The notes beneath the pieces were generated by a model that did not search any database, was not told the origin of the DNA, and saw only the letters and a program-made list of their open reading frames with translations. The position numbers were made by a program, and so were the translations under genes. From Cupriavidus necator N-1 (lineage in GTDB: Bacteria > Pseudomonadota > Gammaproteobacteria > Burkholderiales > Burkholderiaceae), in NCBI RefSeq assembly GCF_000219215.1, contig NC_015723.1, positions 2,542,001-2,606,000 on the forward strand: DNA of 64,000 nt, given 5' to 3'. Positions 33,245 to 42,395 of this stretch are shown one piece after another; position 1 is the first letter of the stretch; each line of letters starts with the position of its first letter.

Positions 33245-34768
33245 ATGATGCAAACGACCGCAACGACCGCAGACGCACCGCAGGTGCAGGCGGGGGGTGC
33301 CGCACACGGCAACGCCCTGATCAAGCCGAGCTATGACGAACGCCTTACCAACGAGGACCTGGCGCCGCTGCGCAAGCAGACCTGGGGCACCTACAACATC
33401 TTTGCCTTCTGGATGTCGGACGTGCACAGCGTGGGCGGCTACATCACCGCCGGCAGCCTGTTCGCGCTGGGGCTGACCAGTTGGCAGGTGCTGGTGTCGC
33501 TGCTGGTCGGCATCCTGATCGTGCAGTTCTTCTGCAACCTGGTGGCCAAGCCCAGCCAGGTGACCGGCACGCCCTATCCGGTGATCTGCCGGGCCTCGTT
33601 CGGCGTGCTCGGCGCCAATATCCCGGCGGTGATCCGCGGGCTGATCGCAGTGGCGTGGTACGGCATCCAGACCTACCTGGCTTCCAGCGCCTTCCTGGTG
33701 CTGGCGCTGCACTTCTTCCCCGCGCTGGCGCCGTATGCCGACGTGAAGCTGCACGGCTTTGCCGGGCTCTCCACGCTGGGCTGGGCCGCATTCATGGTGC
33801 TGTGGGTGCTGCAAGCGCTGGTGTTCTGGACCGGCATGGAGACCATCCGCAAGTTCATCGACTGGGCTGGCCCGGCGGTGTATGTGGTGATGATCGCGCT
33901 GGCGATCTGGCTGGTGAACAAGGCCGGCTGGGAGAACGTCAATTTCACGCTGAGCTTTGTCAAGTACACCGGCTGGGAAGCGGTGCCGGTAATGCTGAGC
34001 GCGATTGCGCTGGTGGTGTCGTATTTCTCCGGCCCGATGCTGAACTTCGGCGACTTCTCGCGCTATGCCAAAGACTTCGAGTCGGTCAAGCGTGGCAACT
34101 TCTGGGGCCTGCCGGTCAACTTCCTGGGTTTCTCGCTGCTGACCGTGATCACGACCTCGGCCACGCTACCGGTGTTCGGCAAGCTGATCACCGACCCGGT
34201 GGAAACCGTCAGCCATATCGACAGCACCTTCGCCATGCTGCTGGGCGCGTTCACCTTCATGACCGCCACCATCGGCATCAATATCGTCGCCAACTTTGTT
34301 TCGCCGGCATTCGACTTCTCCAACGTCTCGCCCAAGCACATCAGCTGGCGCACCGGCGGCATGATCGCGGCCGTGGCTTCGATCTTCATCACGCCGTGGA
34401 ACCTGTACAACAACCCGGCGGTGATCCACTACACGCTGGACGTGCTGGGCGCCTTCATCGGGCCGCTGTTCGGCATCCTGATTGCCGACTACTACCTGGT
34501 GCGCCGCCAGCATATCGACGTCGACGACCTGTACACGCTGAACCCGCGCGGCCGCTACTGGTACCGCAACGGCTTCAACCCGGCGGCGGTGACCACCATG
34601 ATCCCGGCGGCCATCATCCCGATCCTGTGCGTGGTGGTGCCGGCGTGGCAGCCCGCGGCCAACTACAGCTGGTTTATCGGCATGGGCATCGCGCTGGTGC
34701 TGTACCGGCAACTGGCGCTGCGCATGATGCCCGGCCACTTCGGCAGCCGCGCCGCCAGCCAGGCCTGA
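33245..34768 (+). CDS. NCS1-family permease for allantoin, hydantoin or nucleobases
   Basis: 507-aa inner-membrane cation symporter with 12 helices. Family features are the N-terminal NEDLAPLRKQTWGTYNIFAFWMSD, GTPYPVICRASFG and the FGDFSRYAKDF motif near residue 275. Relatives are Mhp1 (hydantoins) and PucI (allantoin). With a racemase and a PuuE-type amidase directly downstream, allantoin or a hydantoin is the likely substrate. CAGGAG precedes the first of two adjacent ATG codons. First gene of the operon. Confidence 0.88.
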   Translation: MMQTTATTADAPQVQAGGAAHGNALIKPSYDERLTNEDLAPLRKQTWGTYNIFAFWMSDVHSVGGYITAGSLFALGLTSWQVLVSLLVGILIVQFFCNLVAKPSQVTGTPYPVICRASFGVLGANIPAVIRGLIAVAWYGIQTYLASSAFLVLALHFFPALAPYADVKLHGFAGLSTLGWAAFMVLWVLQALVFWTGMETIRKFIDWAGPAVYVVMIALAIWLVNKAGWENVNFTLSFVKYTGWEAVPVMLSAIALVVSYFSGPMLNFGDFSRYAKDFESVKRGNFWGLPVNFLGFSLLTVITTSATLPVFGKLITDPVETVSHIDSTFAMLLGAFTFMTATIGINIVANFVSPAFDFSNVSPKHISWRTGGMIAAVASIFITPWNLYNNPAVIHYTLDVLGAFIGPLFGILIADYYLVRRQHIDVDDLYTLNPRGRYWYRNGFNPAAVTTMIPAAIIPILCVVVPAWQPAANYSWFIGMGIALVLYRQLALRMMPGHFGSRAASQA

Positions 34769-34825
34769 TCCCCGAACCATTCTTTCGACTGCACGATTTC
34801 GACCGCACCTAGCAAAGCCGCGCCC

Positions 34826-35560
34826 ATGAAGCTGAAGATCATCAACCCCAATACCACCCAGAGCATGACCGACAAGATCAGGCAGTGCGCCGTCGCCGTG
34901 GCGGCACCGGGCACGCGCATCAGCGCGGTCAGCCCGCGCATGGGACCGGCTTCCATCGAAAGCCACTATGACGAGGCGCTGTCCGTGCCCGGCATCCTCG
35001 ACGAGATCCTGGCCGGCGAGCAGGAAGGCGTGGACGGCTACGTCATTGCCTGCTTCGGTGACCCCGGCCTGTACGCGGCGCGCGAGGTGGCGCGCGGGCC
35101 GGTGATCGGCATTGCCGAGGCCGCCATGCATATGGCCAGCGTGGTCGGCAGCAGCTTCAGCGTGGTGACCACGCTTGCGCGCACCTGCAATATCGCCTGG
35201 CACCTGGCCGAGCGCTACGGCATGAAGCGCTTCTGCAACAACGTGCGCGCCTGCGACCTGGCGGTGCTGGAACTGGAGCGCCCGGGCTCGGACGCGCGCC
35301 GCATCATCACCGAGGCCTGCCGCCAGGCGCTGGTTGAAGACCGCAGCGAATGCATCGTGCTGGGCTGCGCCGGCATGACCGACTTGTGCGACGAGATCGC
35401 CGACGCCATCGGCGCGCCGGTGATCGACGGCGTGGTGTGCGCGGTCAAGATGGCCGAGGCGCTGGTCTCGGTGCGACTGGGCACCAGCAAGCGCGGCGAC
35501 TGGGCGCGGCCGCTGCCCAAGGCGTATGCGGGCATGCTGGCCCCTTATGCGTTGAACTGA
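34826..35560 (+). CDS. Hydantoin/allantoin racemase, Asp/Glu racemase family
   Basis: 244-aa cofactor-independent racemase with the two catalytic cysteines in IACFGDPG (about residue 75) and VLGCAGMTDL (about 180). The N-terminus KLKIINPNTTQSMT is typical of hydantoin racemases. It would interconvert enantiomers of allantoin or 5-substituted hydantoins so that a stereospecific amidase can use both. It lies between the permease and puuE (5-bp gap to the latter). Confidence 0.88.
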   Translation: MKLKIINPNTTQSMTDKIRQCAVAVAAPGTRISAVSPRMGPASIESHYDEALSVPGILDEILAGEQEGVDGYVIACFGDPGLYAAREVARGPVIGIAEAAMHMASVVGSSFSVVTTLARTCNIAWHLAERYGMKRFCNNVRACDLAVLELERPGSDARRIITEACRQALVEDRSECIVLGCAGMTDLCDEIADAIGAPVIDGVVCAVKMAEALVSVRLGTSKRGDWARPLPKAYAGMLAPYALN

Positions 35561-35565
35561 ACCGT

Positions 35566-36570
35566 ATGACTTCCCGATCCATTTCCGACTCCACCGCCAT
35601 GCTCCAGTCCCGCTATCCACGCGATCTCATCGGTTACGGCGCCCGGCCGCCGCACGCCCGCTGGCCGGGCGGCGCGCGCGTTGCGGTGCAGTTCGTCCTC
35701 AACTACGAAGAAGGCGGCGAAAACTGCGTGCTGCACGGCGACGCCGCCTCCGAGCAGTTCCTCTCCGAGATCGTCGGCGCCGCGGCCTACCCCGACCGCC
35801 ACATGAGCATGGAGGGCATCTACGAATACGGCTCGCGTGCCGGCGTCTGGCGCCTGCTGCGCGAGTTCGAGAAGCGTGGCCTGCCGCTGACCATCTTCGG
35901 CGTGTCGATGGCGCTGCAGCGCCATCCTGAACTGACCCGCGCCTTTGTCGAACTGGGCCATGAGATCGCCTGCCACGGCTGGCGCTGGATCCACTACCAG
36001 GGCATCGACGAAGCCACCGAGCGCGAGCACATGCGCATCGGCATGCAGATCATCAAGGACCTGACCGGCGAGTTGCCGCTGGGCTGGTACACCGGCCGCG
36101 ACAGCCCCAACACGCGCCGCCTGGTGGTGGAGCACGGCGGCCTCCTGTACGACTCGGACTACTACGGCGACGACCTGCCCTTCTGGACCGAAGTCGAAGT
36201 CACCGGCGGTAAGAAGAAGCCGCACCTGGTGGTGCCGTACACGCTCGACTCCAACGACATGCGCTTTGCCACGCCGCAGGGCTTCAATACCGGCGAACAA
36301 TTCTTCCAGTACCTGAAGGACGCGTTCGACGTGCTGTACGACGAAGGCGACCCGAGCGGACAGGACAGCCCCAAGATGCTGTCGGTCGGCATGCACTGCC
36401 GCCTGCTCGGCCGCCCGGGCCGCTTCCGCGCCCTGCAGCGCTTCCTCGACTATGTGCAGGGACACGACAAGGTGTGGATCTGCCGCCGTGTCGACATCGC
36501 CCGGCATTGGGCGCAGGTGCACCCGTTCGCAGCCGCGGGCACGATGCGCGAGGAAGTTGCCCCGGCCTGA
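35566..36570 (+). CDS. puuE: PuuE-type allantoinase, polysaccharide-deacetylase fold
   Basis: 334-aa hydrolase of the NodB/polysaccharide-deacetylase superfamily. RYPRDLIGYG near the start, NYEEGGENCVLHGD, HEIACHGWRWIHYQ and GWYTGRDSPNTRRLVVEHGG are the typical PuuE segments. This metal-independent family opens the hydantoin ring of allantoin to allantoate. No allantoicase or ureidoglycolate genes follow, so later steps must be encoded elsewhere. The start at ATG 35566 has no ribosome site; coupling to the racemase, which ends 5 bp earlier, is likely. ATG 35599 is an alternative. Confidence 0.9.
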   Translation: MTSRSISDSTAMLQSRYPRDLIGYGARPPHARWPGGARVAVQFVLNYEEGGENCVLHGDAASEQFLSEIVGAAAYPDRHMSMEGIYEYGSRAGVWRLLREFEKRGLPLTIFGVSMALQRHPELTRAFVELGHEIACHGWRWIHYQGIDEATEREHMRIGMQIIKDLTGELPLGWYTGRDSPNTRRLVVEHGGLLYDSDYYGDDLPFWTEVEVTGGKKKPHLVVPYTLDSNDMRFATPQGFNTGEQFFQYLKDAFDVLYDEGDPSGQDSPKMLSVGMHCRLLGRPGRFRALQRFLDYVQGHDKVWICRRVDIARHWAQVHPFAAAGTMREEVAPA

Positions 36571-36659
36571 CAAATGGCGCCCGTGTCGCCATATTTGTGT
36601 ACGATATAGCCGTCTTTCGTCGCCATTTCCGGCGACAGGCTGAATGTCCGTCCCCTGAT

Positions 36660-37478
36660 ATGGCAACCACATCGAAGAAGGCGGCGCCCGGCACCGCAGC
36701 AAAAACGCCGCGCCGGCCCGCGTCCAAGGCAACACTGAAAACGGCACCCAAGGCCACCGCCAATGCCGCGCCGGAGGAAAGTGCCGGCCCGGAGGCCGCC
36801 ACCAGCGAGGCTTCCGCCACCGAGGCGATCTACCTGAGCCTGCTGACCGCGATCATGGAGCACCGCCTGCTGGCCGGCACCAAGCTGGTCGAGGAACGGC
36901 TGTGCGAAGTGACCGGCGCCAGCCGGGCGCGTATCCGCCAGGTCTTCGCGCGCCTGGCGCATGAGAAGCTGGTCACGCTGGTACCCAACCGCGGCGCCTT
37001 TGTCTCCAGCCCCACGGTGGACGAGGCGCGCGAGGTGTTCCAGGCACGCCGCGTGGTCGAGCCCGCGCTGGCAGCCGAACTGGCCCAGCGTGCCACGCCG
37101 GCCAAGGTCCGCAGCCTGCGCCGCCACGCGATGGAAGAAGACAACGCGCGCGCACGCGGCGACCGCGCCGCGATGATCCGCCTGTCAGGCGAATTCCATA
37201 TCCTGCTGGCCGAGATGGCCGGCAATGCCATCCTCGAAAAGCTGATCCGCGAGATGGTGTCGCTGACCTGCCTCATCATCACGCTGTACGACCGCCCCGG
37301 CGCGCCGGCCTGCGCCGAGCATGAGCACCGCCAGCTGATCGACGCCATCGAGCAGCGCGACGCCGCGCGCGCCAGCGCGTTGATGGCGGAACACCTGGAA
37401 CACATCGAGGGTTCGCTCGACCTGAGCGTGCCCGACAGCGGCGCGCCGGACTTCTACAGCATCTTCAGCAAGGGTTGA
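36660..37478 (+). CDS. GntR-family regulator with FCD domain
   Basis: 272-aa repressor-type protein. An Ala/Lys/Pro-rich N-terminal tail of about 55 aa precedes the winged HTH (LVEERLCEVTGASRARIRQVFARLAHEKLVTLVPNRGAF). The C-terminal FCD domain follows, with Asp/His ligands around FHILLAEMAGN and CAEHEHRQLIDAI. It is 90 bp after puuE on the same strand and probably controls the permease-racemase-puuE operon in response to a purine breakdown product. Confidence 0.86.
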   Translation: MATTSKKAAPGTAAKTPRRPASKATLKTAPKATANAAPEESAGPEAATSEASATEAIYLSLLTAIMEHRLLAGTKLVEERLCEVTGASRARIRQVFARLAHEKLVTLVPNRGAFVSSPTVDEAREVFQARRVVEPALAAELAQRATPAKVRSLRRHAMEEDNARARGDRAAMIRLSGEFHILLAEMAGNAILEKLIREMVSLTCLIITLYDRPGAPACAEHEHRQLIDAIEQRDAARASALMAEHLEHIEGSLDLSVPDSGAPDFYSIFSKG

Positions 37479-37592
37479 CGCACGGTGCGGGGCACCAGCG
37501 CGCGCCCCGTGACCGGCATTGCACTCCGCGCCCGGCAGCCTAGACTGGCTGCATAACAATGCCGCGCGCAACGCGCCGCAGGGAGGTCCGCC

Positions 37593-38012
37593 ATGGCTGT
37601 CACTGCCGAACCCGTCACAACCGCCCGTCCACCGCTGGCCTTCGAACGGCTTTTCGCGGATGCCGACGGCGAATCCCACTTTGGCCCCCTTTCCGTTGCC
37701 ATCACCGAGCGCCTGTTCGCACCGCCCGCGCGCGCCTTCTGGGTGTCGCCGCTGGACGAGGCCGCGCGCCAGGGCTTCCTGCTGGTGCCGGCCGGCTGGG
37801 TGGGCGCACTGCACCCGTCGCCGCTGCGCATGTGGATCTTCGTGTTGGCGGGGGCAATGGAGTTCGAAGCCAGCGATGGAGAGCTGCGGCCGCTGTCGGC
37901 GGGCAGTGCCCTGCTGCTGGAAGACACCACGGGCAAAGGGCATGTCAGCAGGGTCATCGGTACTGCCGATGCCACGTTGGCCGTGGTGCAGTTGCCGGAG
38001 AACCGAAGCTGA
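37593..38012 (+). CDS. Small cupin-domain protein
   Basis: 139-aa single-domain protein with the cupin pattern in GALHPSPLRMWIFVLAGAMEFEASDGELRPLSAGSALLLEDTTGKGHVSRV, the last His being a possible metal ligand. GGGAGG precedes the ATG. It follows the GntR gene by 114 bp. The function is unknown; related proteins serve as small sensors or isomerases. Confidence 0.65.
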   Translation: MAVTAEPVTTARPPLAFERLFADADGESHFGPLSVAITERLFAPPARAFWVSPLDEAARQGFLLVPAGWVGALHPSPLRMWIFVLAGAMEFEASDGELRPLSAGSALLLEDTTGKGHVSRVIGTADATLAVVQLPENRS

Positions 38013-38080
38013 GCCCGCGGCGTACCGGCAGGGCTGTCGGCTCGGACTGCGGCCGCGCAAAACTATCATGGAGGCGCCAG

Positions 38081-38431
38081 ATGAATGCCCCCGAGCCAGC
38101 GGCTGCGCCCAAGCCCGCGCCGCAACTGGTGCCCAACGGCTACCGCCAGGGCATCATTACCGCGATCACAGTGCTGCTCGGCTTCTCGCTGGCGTTCTGG
38201 CGATTCTGGGGCTTCGAGAGTCCCGGCCACTGGAACCTGCGCGCGCTGTTCGCCGCGGTATCGCTGCTGGCCGCGGTGTCGCTGCAGATCGTGGCGCTCT
38301 ACCGCGCGCTGCGCATCGAGGACGATGCAGTGGATGAGTACCGCAAGACCGTGCGATGGTTCATCGCGTCGGCGGTTGCGCTACTGGTCGGGCTGGCCGT
38401 GGCCATGATCGACGCGGCACTCGGCCCCTAG
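38081..38431 (+). CDS. Small membrane protein, three helices
   Basis: 116-aa protein of unknown function. A Pro/Ala-rich start (MNAPEPAAAPKPAPQ) is followed by hydrophobic segments GIITAITVLLGFSLAFWRFW, LRALFAAVSLLAAVSLQIVALY and FIASAVALLVGLAVAMIDAA. GGAGG precedes the ATG. No known domain. Confidence 0.7.
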   Translation: MNAPEPAAAPKPAPQLVPNGYRQGIITAITVLLGFSLAFWRFWGFESPGHWNLRALFAAVSLLAAVSLQIVALYRALRIEDDAVDEYRKTVRWFIASAVALLVGLAVAMIDAALGP

Positions 38432-38509
38432 GGCGCTGACTATGTCCAGCACATGGGGCGTGCCGAATCCGCAGATGGCTATTGCCACCATGCCAGGCGG
38501 CGCGCGCGC

Positions 38510-38890
38510 TCAGGCGCCGAGGATCTCGATGCTGTCGACGCGGTCGGGGTAGAAGGCCAGGTGCGAGGCGATCGCCGCCACCGCGGGGTAAGGCGTCTCG
38601 TAGCTCCACACCGCATTGCGCGCGCGCTCGCCGCCGGCGGGGATGGAGAAATAGCTGCAATCGCCCTTGTATGGGCAGTACGTCGTGTGCGCGGTACGCT
38701 CCAGCTGCGTCATGTCGACATGCTCGCGCGGGATGTACTGCACCGGTGGGTAGGTCGCCTCTTGCAGGGTCAGCGCCGCGTCGCTGTCTGCAATGGCAAT
38801 GCCCGCCACCCTGACCACCACCCTGCCGGCAGTCGGCGTGATGGTGATCGGGTGGTCGGGGCCGGGGATCCTGACTGGCTTGTCGGTCAT
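38510..38890 (-). CDS. DUF427-family protein
   Basis: 126-aa soluble protein matching DUF427: VRIPGPDHPITI, YPPVQYIPREHVDM, HTTYCPYKGDCSYFSI and VWSYETPYPAVAAI are the usual blocks. The fold is known but no reaction is established. GGAGG precedes the ATG. It stands alone on the minus strand. Confidence 0.87.
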   Translation of the reverse strand: MTDKPVRIPGPDHPITITPTAGRVVVRVAGIAIADSDAALTLQEATYPPVQYIPREHVDMTQLERTAHTTYCPYKGDCSYFSIPAGGERARNAVWSYETPYPAVAAIASHLAFYPDRVDSIEILGA

Positions 38891-38991
38891 GGCGCGTCCT
38901 CCTGCAGGGCATCGTCACGGGGGCGATGCTGCATTCTAGGCGTTCGCCGCGCGGCCTGCAGGCCGTGCCCGATGGTTCAGCCCAGCCGCCG

Positions 38992-39984
38992 CTATTCGAC
39001 CTTGACGTTGGCCTTCTTCACCAGGGCGGCGTAGCGCGTGGCCTCGCTGCGGAAGAAACTGGCGGCCGCCTCGGGTGTGCCGGGCTCGATCACGGTGGCC
39101 TGCTTCTTCATGGCTTCCAGCACTTCGGGCGAGGTGAAGGCCCTGGCAAATGCGTCATGCACGCGCTTGACCTCTGCCGGGGGCATGCCGGCGGGGCCGA
39201 CCACGGCAAACCAGCCGGCGACGTTGTAGCGGGGCAAGCCTTGTTCGGCGATGGTGGGGATGTCCGGCGCGGCGGCCGAGCGCTTGTCGCCGCACACGCC
39301 GATCGCACGCAGCGTGCCGGCCTTCAGGTGCGGCGCCACTGCGTTGAGCGCGACCACGCCCAGCTCCACCTGTCCGGCGATCAGGTCGTTCATCATCGGC
39401 CCGGTGCCCTTGTACGGCACATGGCGCGCACTCACGCCGGCCTCGTCCAGGAACATCTCCCCGGCCAGGTGGATGATGGTGCCATTGCCGGACGACCCGT
39501 AGTTGTAGCCGTCGGGCTTGGCCTTGAGCAGCGCCACCAGTTCCTTCACGTTCCTTGCCGGCACCTTGGGATTCACGACAAGCACCAGCGGCGTGGTGCC
39601 GATCACGCTTATCGGGGTGATGTCCTTGATGGCATCGAACGGCATCGTGCGGAACACGCTCGGGTTGATGACATGGTTGTTCGAGACCAGCCCGAGCGTG
39701 CTGCCGTCCGGCTGCGCCTTGACCACGGCCGCGGCCCCGGTGATGCCGCCGGCGCCGGGCAGGTTCTCGATCACCACCGGCTGGCCAAAGGCCTTGCCCA
39801 GGGCCGGACCGGCCGCGCGCGCGATGGTGTCCACGCCGGAGCCGGCGCTGATCGGCAGGATCAGGCGCACCGCCTTGCCGGTGCTGCCCTGCGCGAGCGC
39901 GCCGATGCCGGGCGCGGCCAGCGCGGCGGCCATGGTGGCGGCCAGCGCCAGCCCTGACTTGAGAAGGATGCGACGGGGGTCCAT
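38992..39984 (-). CDS. Bug/TctC-type solute-binding protein
   Basis: 330-aa periplasmic binding protein of the tripartite tricarboxylate family. A twin-Arg-like signal (MDPRRILLKSGLALAATMAAALAAPG) is followed by the typical VRLILPISAGSGVDTIAR and NLPGAGGITGAAAV motifs. It should bind a carboxylate handled by the two upstream enzymes. No TctAB membrane genes are adjacent, as is common for this large family in Cupriavidus. Third gene of the operon with the CoA transferase and HMG-CoA lyase. Confidence 0.9.
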   Translation of the reverse strand: MDPRRILLKSGLALAATMAAALAAPGIGALAQGSTGKAVRLILPISAGSGVDTIARAAGPALGKAFGQPVVIENLPGAGGITGAAAVVKAQPDGSTLGLVSNNHVINPSVFRTMPFDAIKDITPISVIGTTPLVLVVNPKVPARNVKELVALLKAKPDGYNYGSSGNGTIIHLAGEMFLDEAGVSARHVPYKGTGPMMNDLIAGQVELGVVALNAVAPHLKAGTLRAIGVCGDKRSAAAPDIPTIAEQGLPRYNVAGWFAVVGPAGMPPAEVKRVHDAFARAFTSPEVLEAMKKQATVIEPGTPEAAASFFRSEATRYAALVKKANVKVE

Positions 39985-40060
39985 GGGGTTGTCTCCGTAT
40001 CGTTATCGTAGGATCTTTGCGGGCTGCCGCTGTGCCGCGGCATGCCCGTCGTGGTACCGG

Positions 40061-41218
40061 TCAGCCGTTGCGGCCCTGGCCGAGCTGCGACAGGATCTCT
40101 TCGTTGTGCTCGCCGGCCCTGGGCAGCGGCCGCCGCACGCCCGGGCGGCGCCCGCCCATCAGCAGCGGCAGCAGCACCGTGGGCGTGGTCGAGCCATCGT
40201 CGGCCTGCATCGGCACCAGCCCGCCGCTGGCAAGCAGGTGCGGATCGTCGAGCAACTGGTCCGGGCGCACGATCGGCGCATACGGGATGCCGGCGGCTTC
40301 GAGCTTGGGCGCCAGTTCTGCGCTGCGGTGGTGGCGCAGGATTGCGCCCAGCTCATCGAGCAGTTGCGGACGCACCGCCACGCGCGAGGCATTGCTGACG
40401 TACTCGGGCTTGTCGAGAAGCTCCGGGTGCTCCAGCACCTGGCACAACGTCACGAACTGCTTGTCGCTGACGGCGCCGATAAACAGCTGCTCGTCGCCGG
40501 CCAGCGTGAAGACGTCATACACGCTCCACGCCGACACGCGCGACGGCATCGGCGGCGGCGCCTCGCCGGTCATTGCAAACTGCTGCATATGCTGCGAGGC
40601 GAGGAACACGCAGTTCTCGAACAGCGCGCTCTGGATCTCCTGGCCGCGCCCGGTGCGGTCGCGCTCGCGCAGCGCGGCCAGCACGCCGATGGCGCCGAAC
40701 ATGCCGCCCATGATGTCGTTGACCGAGGTGCCCGCGCGCAGCGGACGCCCGCTTGGGCCGGTCATGTAGGACAGGCCGCCCATCATCTGCACCACCTCGT
40801 CCAGCGCCAGCCGGTTCTCGTACGGGCCGGGCAGGAAGCCCTTGTGCGAGACGTAGATCAGGTGCGGGTAGTCGCGCGACAGCGTGGCGTAGTCCAGCCC
40901 CAGCTTCTGCATCAGGCCGGGCCGGAAGTTCTCCAGCAGCACGTCGCTCTGGCCCGCCAGCTCGGCCGCGGCGGCGCGCCCTTCCTCGGTGGTGATGTCC
41001 AGCACCACGCTCTTCTTGTTGCGGTTGAAGGCGCGGAAGAAGCCGATGCCCAGGCCCGGCAGGTTGCGCGTCTTGTCGCCGCCGGGCGGCTCTACCTTGA
41101 TCACTTCGGCGCCCAGGTCGGCCAGGATCATGCCGCAGGTGGGGCCCATCACCATATGCGTGAATTCGACCACGCGGATGCCGGCCAGCGGCAGGGAGTT
41201 TCTGTTGTCTTGGGTCAT
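40061..41218 (-). CDS. Class III CoA transferase, CaiB/BaiF family
   Basis: 385-aa enzyme moving CoA between carboxylic acids. The N-terminus LAGIRVVEFTHMVMGPTCGMILADLGAEVIKVEPP is typical, and the catalytic Asp lies in SVNDIMGG. It would activate a dicarboxylic or hydroxy acid for the lyase encoded 8 bp upstream. The ATG at 41218 is chosen; the longer open frame overlaps the lyase gene. Confidence 0.9.
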   Translation of the reverse strand: MTQDNRNSLPLAGIRVVEFTHMVMGPTCGMILADLGAEVIKVEPPGGDKTRNLPGLGIGFFRAFNRNKKSVVLDITTEEGRAAAAELAGQSDVLLENFRPGLMQKLGLDYATLSRDYPHLIYVSHKGFLPGPYENRLALDEVVQMMGGLSYMTGPSGRPLRAGTSVNDIMGGMFGAIGVLAALRERDRTGRGQEIQSALFENCVFLASQHMQQFAMTGEAPPPMPSRVSAWSVYDVFTLAGDEQLFIGAVSDKQFVTLCQVLEHPELLDKPEYVSNASRVAVRPQLLDELGAILRHHRSAELAPKLEAAGIPYAPIVRPDQLLDDPHLLASGGLVPMQADDGSTTPTVLLPLLMGGRRPGVRRPLPRAGEHNEEILSQLGQGRNG

Positions 41219-41226
41219 CTTGCGTC

Positions 41227-42174
41227 TCAGGCAGCGGCGCCAGCGTGCTGGGCCGGGAAGGTCTTGGGCAGGCCGGCGCGCCACAGCGTGCCGTGCAGGG
41301 TTTCGTCCTTGAGCCAGCCAGCCACGTCTTCACGCAGCGCCAGCAGGCGGCCGATATCGATGCCGGTGTCGATGCCCATGCTGCCGAGCATGTAGGCCAG
41401 GTCTTCGGTCGTGACATTGCCGCTGGCGCCGGGCGCGTGCGGGCAGCCGCCGATGCCGGCCAGGCAAGCGTCAAAGCGGCTCACGCCGGTTTCCAGCGCC
41501 GCGTGGACGTTGGCCAGGCCAAGCCCGCGGGTATCGTGGAAATGGCCGCACCAGAAGCGATCGCCGGCGATATCGACGGCGCGCGCAAACAGCTCGCGCA
41601 CCATGCGCGGGTCGGCATAGCCGACGGTATCGGCCAGGCTGACGCGGTCGGCGCCGGCATCGAGCAGCGCCTGCATCAGGCGCAGCACTTCATCGGGATC
41701 GACATGGCCCTGCAGCGTGCAGCCGAACGCGGTGCCGACACCGCCCTCAATCAGCGTCTTCGCGCCGCTGGCATCGCGCGCGGCGCGGATGCGGGCGACT
41801 TCCGCCACCACCTCGTCCGGCGTCTTGCGCAGGTTGGCCAGGCTGTGCGCATGGCTGGCCGACAGCGGCACGAGCATCAGGTCCGCACCGCTGGCCAGCG
41901 CATCCTGCGCGCCGCGCAGGTTGGGCACCAGCACTGAGACGAACAGGCCCGGCAGCGTGCGCGCGAACGCGACCAGCTGCGCGGTATCGGCCAGTTGCGG
42001 CAGCAGGTGCGCGGGCACGAACGAGCCGACTTCCAGCTCACGCAGGCCGGCCGCGTAGGCGCCGCGAATCCACGCTTCCTTGCTGGCCGTGGGCAGGATG
42101 GTGCGGATGCTCTGCAGGCCATCGCGCAATCCGACTTCGCGGATAACGGCGTGGCGGGGAAAGGGAACAGACAT
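41227..42174 (-). CDS. Hydroxymethylglutaryl-CoA lyase-like enzyme
   Basis: 315-aa DRE-TIM metallolyase. Motifs: REVGLRDGLQ (metal and catalytic residues), HFHDTRGLGLAN (metal His) and GIGGCPHAPGASGNVTTEDL, with the mobile catalytic Cys. It cleaves HMG-CoA or a 3-hydroxy-3-methyl-acyl-CoA analogue such as citramalyl-CoA. With a CoA transferase and a carboxylate-binding protein it forms a small uptake and breakdown route for a branched hydroxy-dicarboxylate. The LysR gene at 42396 is divergent. Confidence 0.9.
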   Translation of the reverse strand: MSVPFPRHAVIREVGLRDGLQSIRTILPTASKEAWIRGAYAAGLRELEVGSFVPAHLLPQLADTAQLVAFARTLPGLFVSVLVPNLRGAQDALASGADLMLVPLSASHAHSLANLRKTPDEVVAEVARIRAARDASGAKTLIEGGVGTAFGCTLQGHVDPDEVLRLMQALLDAGADRVSLADTVGYADPRMVRELFARAVDIAGDRFWCGHFHDTRGLGLANVHAALETGVSRFDACLAGIGGCPHAPGASGNVTTEDLAYMLGSMGIDTGIDIGRLLALREDVAGWLKDETLHGTLWRAGLPKTFPAQHAGAAA

Positions 42175-42270
42175 GATTCAGGGGCTTCCGGTTTGCGCCC
42201 CGCGGTGGGGGCGACGGAAGAACTCTATGAGTTTCTGCCAAAGAGCTGAAGCGGTGATTTATGCACGACA

Positions 42271-42289
42271 ACATTCCGAACCGGAATGT
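42271..42289. promoter_or_regulatory. Perfect palindromic operator between the lyase operon and its LysR
   Basis: ACATTCCGAACCGGAATGT has perfect 8-bp arms around a 3-bp centre and contains the T-N11-A pattern of LysR sites. A second TTCCGGAA core occurs at 42368-42375 next to the LysR start. The region is divergent, so one regulator could act on both sides. Confidence 0.65.
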
Positions 42290-42395
42290 CTGCCTGGCGC
42301 CGCACAGCGACATCCAGGAATTCCCGGATGCATGATTACCGGCAACCAAAGAGGGCTTACCATTCCATTCCGGAAACCCGCATTCCCTCACAGCC

